Origin: Hygrocybe punicea
Taxonomy: Eukaryota > Basidiomycota > Agaricomycetes > Agaricales > Hygrophoraceae
Direction: 5' to 3'
DNA length: 64,000 nt
NCBI GenBank assembly: GCA_963556145.1
Contig: OY744468.1
Coordinates: 5,890,001-5,954,000 of the forward strand
This document shows, one piece after another, positions 43,355 to 53,319 of this stretch (positions are counted from its first letter, which is position 1; each line of letters starts with the position of its first letter). The notes beneath the pieces were generated by a model. It was given only the letters and a program-made list of their open reading frames with translations. It did no database searches and was not told the DNA's origin. The position numbers were made by a program, and so were the translations under genes.

Positions 43355-45001
43355 ATGAAGGCTTCAACCACCAGTTTTCTGCGCAAACCCACCCGAGTCA
43401 GGGCAATATCGTCCCTCATCCCCATTACATGTTCCAACAAATCATCCCAGCGCCTTCTCCAATTTATCGCACTGACCCTCTCATTGGCAACCTATGCTAG
43501 TGCAGCCCCAGTTACAAGGCCTGCGGATCCAATTGCGGATCCAACTGGGTCTGGTACCACTATTACCCAACCCACCCGCGCATACCAAGCCATACCCTTG
43601 GGAGCATTTGGCATCATCGTTGCGTGCCACAGATCTCTGACAACGGAAGGCTTTATCAACTCGAGAGGTTGGGGCACAGACAGTTTTGTGGGCATGGGTA
43701 TGGTAGCTATAGCCGTCTTATGGACGGGCGGGATTGCTGTTTCAAGCGTTTTCGAGTACGGAAATCCCTGTCGTCATGATTTGCTACTTTGCGCCGGTCG
43801 ATTGATCTATGCACCACATATCCTCAATGCGACCGTACTATTGTGGTTCATCTACTTGTTGTCGGCCAAATCCAAGTTACCGTTATGGAAGCAACCCGAC
43901 CAATATCATCGCGACGCATGGTCGGCTGCTTTTAACAAATTTCGTATCCCCCTTCTTGTCAACACTCTCTTGACATGCCTAGTCATGTTTCTTGCCGCTG
44001 GCGCTACCAAAGGGGGAGACTACACTGCCGCAGTCATGACCATTGTCGGTTGTGCTGTTTATGTCGTCCGAGCGGGCGGCGGCATGTCTTACAACGATCC
44101 AGAGGTCCCTTACCGGAACCACAACTTCATCCGAGCTGTCCTCCACACTGATCACGATGCTGGGACCGTGTACACTACGTCCTCCGACGGGGTGAGCATG
44201 GAACCTGTTTGGTCATACGTGTGGCCAAATCAGATTACAGCGGTTAAGACAAAACTGGTTCCTGCTTTACAAAAGCTGAAATTAGGCGAGTTCGATGTTA
44301 GCGCCATCCACCATGGCGTTCGAGAAACCGGTCTGTCCGTTGTCCTTTCGACGACAATGGACAATGATCACCTCCACAAGCTTGCCAGCTGGCTTCTTTC
44401 TCCACGTCCCATCTACAATGCCACTGATAAACCCCAGCAATTCGGAAGGGAGTTGTTCTACTACCTATACATCGTAGAGCTATTTCTCTTTGTGCACAGA
44501 CACAGGCTGGCACCTGAGCTGAGGGAACGGCTCTGTAAATGGCGGGTGATCCAGCATAGTGGTGCCTTTGACATCGGCAGCCAAAAACATTATGGCGCCA
44601 ATGGTGGAAAAGCGGGTCTCACCCAGGCATTCCTGCATGTGGGAGAACTACTTGGCAAAGTTCCACAAATGGAGTTCGTGGATGTCAACCCAAGCCATTC
44701 TATGCTCCCCGCATACGACCCATCACACCCTGAGGGATACACTGGTCAATTGTGGACATATTGCCTGGGAGCTTCTGAAGGTGTATTTGCAGCGCTGTAC
44801 ATATTCAGTGTCTTGTTCGAGACTGAGAACGGGGTGAGATGTGGACTTCATTCTCTCCCGATCCGAACCGACAAGAAGGATGGCGATATAATTGCCCATC
44901 AGATTATATGGAGGCAGGCTTGGTATGTGACCATGGTGGCTCAGTTTACCGCATCTGGGGTTGCAATTGCCGGAGCTGTCATTGGAGGTTTATTGGTATG
45001 A
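43355..45001 (+). CDS. Multi-TM hypothetical protein (548 aa)
   Basis: Single open frame from ATG 43355. A hydrophobic segment at about residues 34-52 (LQFIALTLSLATYASAA) could be a signal peptide or anchor, followed by a Pro/Thr-rich linker. Further membrane segments lie around GMGMVAIAVLWTGGIAVSS, LNATVLLWFIYLLS, LLVNTLLTCLVMFLAAGA and AAVMTIVGCAVYVV, and the C-terminus ends with ASGVAIAGAVIGGLLV. The central soluble part (about 270-480) has no motif that I know. A possible 3' intron (GTATGACATG...ACACAG) overlaps the stop, so the true C-terminus may differ. Located in the loop, single copy. Function unknown. Confidence 0.65.
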   Translation: MKASTTSFLRKPTRVRAISSLIPITCSNKSSQRLLQFIALTLSLATYASAAPVTRPADPIADPTGSGTTITQPTRAYQAIPLGAFGIIVACHRSLTTEGFINSRGWGTDSFVGMGMVAIAVLWTGGIAVSSVFEYGNPCRHDLLLCAGRLIYAPHILNATVLLWFIYLLSAKSKLPLWKQPDQYHRDAWSAAFNKFRIPLLVNTLLTCLVMFLAAGATKGGDYTAAVMTIVGCAVYVVRAGGGMSYNDPEVPYRNHNFIRAVLHTDHDAGTVYTTSSDGVSMEPVWSYVWPNQITAVKTKLVPALQKLKLGEFDVSAIHHGVRETGLSVVLSTTMDNDHLHKLASWLLSPRPIYNATDKPQQFGRELFYYLYIVELFLFVHRHRLAPELRERLCKWRVIQHSGAFDIGSQKHYGANGGKAGLTQAFLHVGELLGKVPQMEFVDVNPSHSMLPAYDPSHPEGYTGQLWTYCLGASEGVFAALYIFSVLFETENGVRCGLHSLPIRTDKKDGDIIAHQIIWRQAWYVTMVAQFTASGVAIAGAVIGGLLV

Positions 45002-46040
45002 CATGTCACTACTACTATAACATATATATACCTTGACTATGATACACAGAAATGTACCTCGGAATCGTTGGCGTTGATGGTTTGTACAATACTTTACAGA
45101 TTGGAAGAAACTGATCTTGAGCCTGAGAGAAAGTAAGAGAATCAAATTACATTTTGAGCAGCGGGACCAAGCGAGCAGAATAAATTTAAGCAGGAAAAGA
45201 GTGTCGCGGTTTTTGAGAGGATGTCGCTTTGAGGATCATGTCGTCAAAACCGAAACCGTAGGCCATCATCACAGGATCGTATAGCACAGCCTGGGCTATG
45301 GTTGCCGCTGCTGTTCCAACATCATCGAAGCCCATGTCAGACGCAAACATGTCCAGAGCCATAACCGTTGTCTCCACACCGACGTCGCACCCGATCTATA
45401 CGTCGCCCATGTTAGTCGCTGTTCAAATTCTTTCCGCAGCGAGGTTAGCCGGGACCATACGAGGTTAGCAAGGAACTGTAGTGAAGTGGCGAGGTGTGGG
45501 CGCTACGTGCGGGGTACCGGACAACAGTCGGCCTACTGTAGCAACTGCGGCCTGCATGGGGTAAGATATTAAGGTAAGGAATAAGGGCGACTTGACGAAA
45601 GGCCCTGAGCCCGCCGAGGAATGAGGTTCCAATAATCGGGTGTCAATTGTTGGTAGTGCTCAATCTCCCTGCTGAGAGTGCGGAGCTTTATGGGAAGAGT
45701 CCCGGAGCGGGTCGCAGCAGGGTGCGCTGAATGCACCGAGCGAACCAAGGAGCACCCTCGGATTCGTCGTGCTTGCTGTTGAAGCGACAACAGCTGCGGC
45801 TTTATCATCCTTCTCTCTGTCTCTACTCTCTGAGAGGTTGTGCATGGTTTCCTGCACTTGCAGTGATGTTGCCTGCGGCCTTGTCCTTAACGGTTGCGAG
45901 TTCGTCTGCGGGCCCCGAGGGAAGGCGTAAGCTTTCCTTTTTTTCTTCCTTTCTTGTTCTGTTACGGATGGGACTCGGAAAGGATATCCGGGACAAGTTT
46001 TCGACCTCCAGCTTGAGAATTTGAATTCGTAATAAACGAT
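45002..46040. other. No firm gene; short minus ORF and insertion-like sequence
   Basis: A 63-codon minus frame (45377-45186, with MALDMFASDMGFDDVGTAAA) has no recognisable family and may be an exon end. From about 45660 to 46040 the minus frame continues from the CHAT gene but becomes low-complexity, basic and Ser/Pro-rich, unlike a CHAT C-terminus. It is probably unrelated DNA joined to a broken gene end. Confidence 0.3.
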
Positions 46041-49000
46041 TATCTCGGCCGTGATTGGTCTTGCCAGTGATAGACCCCAAGTACTATAGAACGTCATGTT
46101 ATAATCATTACCCAGAATTAAAATATCCCGAGCCGTTAGCCGCACTCTGCCGGCCAGGATCAAGGCTGATTGAAGTGGCTCATCAGGATCGTAGTGTGCA
46201 TGCCCTTGGTAATGGATGATGTTGGCAGAGGGAGCAAGGTCGTGGAAGCAAGCCATGCTTGCATTATCACCGATTTTCGCCTCGCTTTGGAACAGATGAC
46301 CCAAACTCTTGGCTGAATCAGCGCTGTATGGTCTATCGTTGGTCGGATTACCGAAGATAACAGCACGCCAGTTGCAGGCTTCTGGGGTTAACACCGGACG
46401 GCGTCCCATGCATTGATAAAGGATTGACAAGCTGGCGGAATAAATGACTCGATTTCTATCAATGAGAACCTTATCTCCTACAAGAAGGGCATGCAAGGGT
46501 AGCCCGTGTAATGATCCTGCAAGTGAGAGGATCAATAGGTCGTTATCGTCTGTGAACTCCTCCAGATGAGCCATCAAAGGATCAAGCTTTTAAGACATTC
46601 GGTATCCTTTTTCAGGAACCTGAGGTTGTTTTGCTTCCATACGGCAATATCTGACGGAGTCAAGCTCACATTCCACATTCGGAAGGTGGAGGGCAGGCGA
46701 GCGACAACCAAAATAATGTTTTCTCCAAAACAAGCCCAGTCGACAAAGACGATATCTTGCCGCCCCTGCAATAGTTTACTCATGGATCCCATGTCGATGG
46801 GTCGAACTCCCCGAAGCATAAGGAGACTCTGTAACTTGGGTTTGTCGCGCATGGCCATTCGGATATCTGTTAACTGCCGACGCAGCTCGTATCGTTCGGT
46901 GGCTGGCGCCTGCTGGATGGCCTCTGTCAAGGCATGCTCTCTGTCCAACAGCTCGATGATCTCCGGGAAGTGTGATAGCTCCTCGGTGACTGACGCAGGG
47001 GCAATAGCATAAGCGCCCATGACGTCCAAAAGACTCCTCGCTTTTGCTCTTTGAACCCATGACCACATTCCTTCTACATCTCCTTTGGCATGGTACAGCT
47101 CCAGCCCAAGGGAAATCACGCCCTCTCCTGTATTGACCAAGGAATGCTTCCACGGCAAGTTCTCTGGCCCTGAAAGGACTGAAAATTCATATCGAATCTC
47201 GTCCCTGGTTTGTTCAGCCATCTCCACATGTTTCAAAGCTTCATATAAAGCATCCTTCTGCCCAATTTCATGAGCAGATTGCCAAACCTTCGCAATATTA
47301 TGATAGCAGGCCGCAAGCTTCGATAGTGCTCCCTGGGTTTGTAGGGCCTCAAGTTCTGCAGAGAAGGCATCGAGTGCTTCATTTAACAAGGTTTCAGCAC
47401 GTCCATAGGATAAACGATTGCTGGCGCGCTCGATGTTGAAAGACAACAGCCGGTTAAGTCCTATCCGCAAGTGTATCCATATCACACGTGGGCTCCGCGC
47501 GTTGCCGAAGTGCTGCCTTGCAGCAAGGAGCGAGGTGAGTTCCTGATTCAGATCATTGAAGAACCGGTAGACGTTGGATCGTTGAAAGGCAATGTCTGCA
47601 TAAGCGAGCTCTTCTTCCTCCTCGAGGAGGAGAGGAACGAGTTTCTGTGCTTCGTCTATGCACTCCAAAGCTTTCGCACGCGCGGCATCCTCTCCAACAT
47701 GATCGGTTAATTTGTAATGGAAGCGGGCCAAAGTCAGGTACTTCTCAATTTGTCGGTTGTGCATGCCCTGCTCACCGTCCATTTCAACCCAGCTCTCCAA
47801 CTTAAGCCTGATTTCATCAAATGCAGCCCGGTATTTGTGATCAGGGATATCCCGGAAGCGTTCTGTTGCATGGGCAGGTGCCAGCCTTGCTTCTGATCCC
47901 GCCTGACCACCTCCGTCTTCGTAAGCATCAACGCTCGTTCGTGCCAACTGAATAGCTTTGGAAGAAGCGGAAGCGTCTAGCAAGGACATGGCAAATGATA
48001 CATGGCAACGGGCTTTGAAAGCAGGTACCTGAAAACCTGCAGTTTCCATAGTCTCGAAAAGGGCCAACCAGCCCTCATGGGTTGCACCAAAATGGCCCTT
48101 CTCCAAACCTGTTCCCGAAAGCATCGAGCACTGGTCGCGACACCATCCAAATTGAGAGTTATATTCATCTCTCAACGTGTGCAACTGGCGATAAACGTCA
48201 TGGTAGACCTGAAACTGCCGCTGTGTAATGGCACGGCTAGCCTGTGCCTCCAAGCATGAGACCATGCCCAAAGGATACGATAGTCGTTTGTATTCCATTT
48301 CGAGATAGTGGAGGTTCTCCAGCTGGCTTGTGGATTCATTATTTGGAACGCACGCCCGCATCAAGTTGCAATCTGTGATGCCGATCTCATTTCCGCAAGC
48401 GTTGAAATAGAGTAAGGCGGACGTGAGTTCCTGCTCCATTGTTTGGTACGCCCCATTTTGGAATGCAAGCTTTGCCTGAATGAAATAACCATTTCCTAAT
48501 GCCCAATTCTCCTTAACGGTGATCATGAAATCCGACATAACAAACACGGCGTCTTCGGGAGTGCCAGGACGCGAAGGCGAAGCAATTCAAATGCTTCATG
48601 ATACCGCTGTGTGTCCAAAACGAGTCCCTGCAACCGACCAAGTCGCTGAGCTACTCCTGGAGGGATGGACTGGTCCCGTTCTTCACCATAGTGAAACCGC
48701 AGAAGGATTATCTCGTGATAGAGGAACTCTACCCAGACCATCGGTGGCGTGAGGTCGGTGAGTTTAGGCTCATTCAGGAGCAATTTGTTCTTGACTTGCT
48801 CGCATAGGGACTTGGCATCGATCAAAGCTCCGCGAGTCTCACACCTTGCCAATGCCAGTTGGAGCAAGAGGGCAGCGGTAGTCGTTGAGTCGTCAGGCTG
48901 CAATTCCAATGTATGACCATGCGACGCTTGACCAGAAACCTCCTCGGCAGCTTTGTAGTTTCCTTGTCTCCATCGTAGGTTCGCGTAGACCAATGCGACA

Positions 49001-49133
49001 TCTTGCGATTGGAGAATTTCGTCCGTCAGACTGCTGAGATATATATCTGCTTCCCCAAATTTGCCAGAGTCTGTGAATGTAAGTTTATCAATCTTAAGAA
49101 CTTGTTTGGAGAAACCACTAACTTTGAAGACAT
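46041..49133 (-). pseudogene. TPR/CHAT-domain protein, frameshifted and C-terminally truncated
   Basis: Minus strand. The N-terminal helical repeats (LVYANLRWRQGNYKAAEEV, then ALECIDEAQKLVPLLL and AACYHNIAKVWQSAHEIG) resemble TPRs. The CHAT (caspase-like) part has a strand-rich start (DLLILSLAGSLHGLPLHALL) and the His box IIHYQGHAHYD (about 46219-46187). The usual Cys box after it (small residue-Cys-Gly/Glu) is absent, because the sequence diverges after about 46050. Frameshifts lie near 48566 (one base missing in CTCCCGAAG) and near 46585 (AAAA run). An intron with CATTCACAG acceptor lies near 49085. Members of this family are proposed fungal regulated-death or NLR-type effectors; this copy looks dead unless the indels are assembly errors. 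Confidence 0.75.
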
Positions 49134-49278
49134 CTCCACAAGCCTAAGTTTCAAGTGTGATAAAATCTAACTGGCCGTTGATCTATCTTGCTTGCAGAAG
49201 CCAGCGCTTGAGTCGTGGGATTGCGCAGCACCCTTGCTCGGTGCCAATGCTTCTGGTTCAAGTTAGTGTCAACTATCA

Positions 49279-50025
49279 ATGACAGAACCTCAACCGCCAC
49301 TTGACTTCGAGATTTTGCTTGAACCCGACTACGAGGGCGAATCAGAACTTGACGACACATTGGTCAATGCCGAGTTGATCACAGACCAATTCATTGGGCA
49401 GAGTCATTGTGGGGTCGGTTGCGTGTGTCGAATACGGCTCGGTCCAGGGCAAGCGTGGCGCACTTGTAATCCTCACATTCAATTATCACGGATTCAAGAC
49501 GTTCTTCAGAGACGGCACCATTCTCGTCACGCTTTCGCCGGGTGCTCCCACTAACGTCAGACATCTCGCACCCGCCTGTTGGATATGGGAAGTCTCGGAA
49601 GGAACGAGTATGACAACGAAGGTTGATATGGGCCTGAACTTGGGACACCGTGGGTTACGGGCTACGCTGGTTGTTCGTGGGAGAAACAGTACAAAACCCT
49701 CCATTACATGCACTGTCATGGGTCGGGAGAAAACACCAACCGGGCTTATTGGACCTTGGAAGAGAAGAACGCAGAGTCAGGAAACTGAGTGGGGATATAC
49801 AGCCCCTTCCGCATGGCGATGTTAATCCAAGCTGTGGGAGAATTTGACCTCAATGTCGAGGTCGAAGGAACCGTTGGTGGGCTCGAACGGATGAAGGAGG
49901 CCATCTGGAAGATATTGGGTTGGAAGCGTGAAGGGGTTAAGCTTCCCTTCGACGGGAAAACTCAGATTGGCCAAAGGCCTCCTGACTTTGTTATCGAGGA
50001 CAGCATTTTCGTGAAGGGTGAGTGA
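49279..50025 (+). pseudogene. Hypothetical protein, two frame changes
   Basis: Starts MTEPQPPLDFEILLEPDYEG. After FIG near 49395 the frame shifts to RVIVGSVACVEYGSVQG, LVILTFNYHGFKTFFRD and PTNVRHLAPACWIWEV. A further shift near 49690 gives the block HCHGSGENTNRAYWTLEEKN, a stop, then the terminal MAMLIQAVGEFDLNVEV and KPPDF-like end. No family recognised. The start is 146 bp from, and divergent to, the CHAT gene. Either a pseudogene or the product of small indel errors in assembly. Confidence 0.4.
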
Positions 50026-50269
50026 GGGGCTCGACTTCGCTAACTTCAGGTTTGTTTCGCTCAAAAACATTCAAGTTGCAAGGTGAACGACAATTATCAT
50101 GATCATTCCAGTGACTGACGATTATCACTGCAGCCTGAGCCACCTACCGGTACACATATTCGTCTCCCGTTCGTGTTAAAACATCTCTTTGGAATCCACA
50201 TGCTCTATGTAGTGCCCGGTTCTGGTGCATTATAAGACAAACAAAATCGTAAGTCAGATTTGAATCATT

Positions 50270-50440
50270 TACAGCCGTTTTCAGATCGAACGTGCTGCCA
50301 ACTCTGGGTTATCCAGCAGCCCTTTACTGATTCTCTCCAATTTATCCGCTCGGTATGTTAACTGGTTCTCGTCGACCAAGCCTTCGTAGCTGGACTCGAA
50401 GCATTCCCAAGCTAGCGGTAGGAATATGTTGCTGAGGCTC
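50270..50440 (-). pseudogene. Third copy (5' part) of the arm hypothetical gene
   Basis: The minus strand reads FLPLAWECFESSYEGLV, then ADKLERISKGLLDNPELAA, homologous to 38560-38690 and 55625-55750. It is orphaned in the loop; the matching 3' part is at 42904-43331. Confidence 0.55.
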
Positions 50441-51799
50441 TACAGGTTTGGGGGAGAAATTCGTTATCAGTGAGTGATGGGATGCCTTGTTCGTTGTACA
50501 GGGTGTATATAGGAAGAGACGCTAACTCCAGAACCCAGATGCTCGGCGTGTTGTACCGACTTCAACTGAACTCACGGCCACTGGCACCCGGAATTCTCGA
50601 CAACAGATCTCCTGCCCCTTCACCAGCTGGCCAGACCCTCGCATCTACCCATTTTAGATGGAGCAGGTTCAAACATTTATGGGATATATGGAGCGGTTCC
50701 TGGTTGTGACGATAGAGGTAAGTGGGGTCATAATACCTGTACGAGTTGGTGTTCTATGCCCAAACCCTCCAGGAACGGTGCCGTGTACTGTGAACGTTGT
50801 GGAGGACACGCAGAAGACCGTCCGATTAGGTGGCGAACTTGGAAGCAAGTGACGAGATAGTGTTGTCGGGCGAGTCTGGGAAAACAGAGGGGAATGGTCT
50901 CTGGTAGGAGAGCCATTCGCATTATTGGTGCAGGTGAACACGGCAGGAATCATTGATAACGGGTATGCAAAGCCCGTTTATTGAAGATAAGATCTATAAG
51001 AGTCAGTCCATGTCGATTTGGCTTGAAACTCCAACTTTTATAAAGGGCTATTGGCTATAGACTCCGGAACGACTCGGATGCAGGCGATCTTCGAAGATTG
51101 ACGCCATGATTGGACCGCCTTATCAACTCTACATGGGACAACCGAACACGAGACAGAGGTCTCGAGACCGACACTCAGGATTCCATGGTGAGTTGATACC
51201 CTTTGCTTTCGTATGCAAGGCGAACGGTTCTAGAGTCACTGTGGTGGTCTGGGTTCATCTGTAAGATCTGCCTGTCAAGTCTCTTATCACGGATCACAGG
51301 TTCGTTCGGCCCATCCTCGGTGCCATGCCCTGCATCAGGCACACAGGAGTCATCTCTATACTTGGCAGATGCCTAGAAAATCGTCGACGAATTGCTTTCC
51401 TCATTGTCCTATGTATGGTTCTTACAGTGGGTAATCACGGGTAATCACTATAATCTTGGAGGAGCTGACATCCGCGCCTAGACTCCCCAAGGCTAGACTC
51501 CCCAAGGGTCGCAGTATCTGTTTTGCGATCTGACGGCTCGTACATGTACCACTGGACGATACATAAGCAAGGATCACATTTTTAGACGGCCTCGAACTGG
51601 CAGAACTCCACTTACCCCAAACAGAGTAATGTCCTCGCTGGGTCTAGTTTGCTCTGCCAAAGCATGGACACGGGTTGATGGATAATGGAAGAGACATCTT
51701 GTGTGAGATCCGACAGTGTCGTGTGCAGGATTGGTTGATATGAAGCTCCCTCTCTTCCTTTGACTTCTTAGACTTAGAGTCGCAGTCTTCAGAAAGTCC
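50441..51799. other. No gene recognised
   Basis: Several short frames on both strands but no consistent exon chain, repeat or motif. CCCCAAGGCTAGACT is tandemly duplicated near 51480-51510. Confidence 0.3.
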
Positions 51800-52644
51800 A
51801 TGTCCGCCCAATACCATCCCCAGCATCAACAAGCGTATGCTCCATCAGGTATGCCCCTCCATTCTCAACTCCGTGATAGTTCACTTATTCTCCATTGTAA
51901 GTCATCCAATCCGTATGTGAACCGACGTTCTGCAATGTTTTCAGCCGCATGAATTTTCTTCAGAGTCAGGCTTACTTTAGCCCCGCTTTGCCTCCACAGG
52001 TGAGTCCTCTCTCGATTTTGGTTAACGGAACCGTGGCCGATGATCCCTCTTGAAATCAGGGTAATGCTGCGCAGAAAGCGCCTCAACCGGTCTGATGTCT
52101 TATTTCTATGTCGCCAACAGAACCTAACATGACTCGGATTTCCTCGAGAATCAGGGCACCTTCACTCCAAACGTACCTCAGCAAGTGTATTATCCTGTGA
52201 CTCCACATACGCGTACGTTCTAGTCTGCGGTAACCGAATCTAAAGCTGAACTTGGACAAACAGAATACTATGCACCCCATCCTGCGCCTCAAATCTCTGC
52301 GCCTCAACAACAGACAGCACGGGCTAGCCAAATGTGAGTCATTGTCAACCAATAGAACTCACATAACGAAGTAAACACTCCACTCGCTTGATAGTCCGGA
52401 TATGCAGCCGCAACAGCAGCAGCAGCAGCAGCAACAACAGACACAGGGTTCTTCACAAGGTCGCCTCTTCCTCAAACTCTGCCTGAGAAACTTTGCCATC
52501 AATATGTGCTTGGGTTGCCTTGGGGTGGCAGGCGGTGTGACGCCAGTCTATCCCAGTCAAGGTGCAGGGAGACGGCGGCGACAACGCCGGGTGCAAGATC
52601 AACCAATTGTACAAGGTCCTAACTGGGGGACATGGAAGGATTGA
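51800..52644 (+). CDS. Possible multi-exon Q/P-rich small protein
   Basis: Short exon-like pieces on the plus strand share a Gln/Pro/Tyr-rich composition: MSAQYHPQHQQAYAP (from 51800), SQAYFSPALPPQ followed by GTGAGT (about 51963-52005), TPNVPQQVYYPVTPHT (about 52155), TEYYAPHPAPQISAPQQQ (about 52260-52320), then a CAG tract (MQPQQQQQQQQQQTQGSS, 52402-52455). Splice-like GTGAGT and CAG/TAG borders lie between them. The 3' end is uncertain. It looks like an intrinsically disordered protein; function unknown. Exon joins are my inference. Confidence 0.3.
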
Positions 52645-53152
52645 CCACGTCGTGTCTTTTTTCAAGCTGTTTCATTTTTTATCTTCTCTCCCTCCGTCTT
52701 GATGGTTGTCTGTGTTTCCTACGGTTACCTGGTACTGAAGCCTTAGTGCTGTTCAAGATGTCTTTTCTTCATGCTGCCTATGATCACTTCACTGATTTCT
52801 TGTTGACTAACTTTTCGCTATGCTTGGTAATTTCAAACCCGACACCCAAAACAGTTTTAACGTCTTTAGAGGTCAGCTGCCCACACCCTCCAGAATCTCA
52901 ACTTTCTACCAAAAAACTTTCTTGTTGCCCACAGACAATATTGAATGATTGAATGATTACGAGAGTTATCGATCTTGGTTACGCCAGACGCCCGTCATTC
53001 CATATAAGCCGAAGGTAACTTCGCCATATGAAGGTTGATTGGAAGGACTTCGCACTCACTCTTTGCAGGTTAGGTTTGTGCTTCAACCATAAAGTTTCAC
53101 ACAAGTTGACGCCAAAAGTATTATTAATAACTTTCCCAGTTCCTGCCGTGGG
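52645..53152. other. No gene recognised
   Basis: Between the Q-rich gene and the inner end of arm B. Only short frames. Confidence 0.3.
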
Positions 53153-53319
53153 CGCCTTGATAACTGATAATGCATCGATAATGATCAGTGGACAGCCCAG
53201 ATCATTGATCATTGATCACTTTCACTAATTCCGCGATAAACGCCGCACGCCAGTCACCGCCACGATGGAGAAGATAAAAACTCAACCCGAGATTACCCAT
53301 ATTCCAATCCAAGTTCGAC

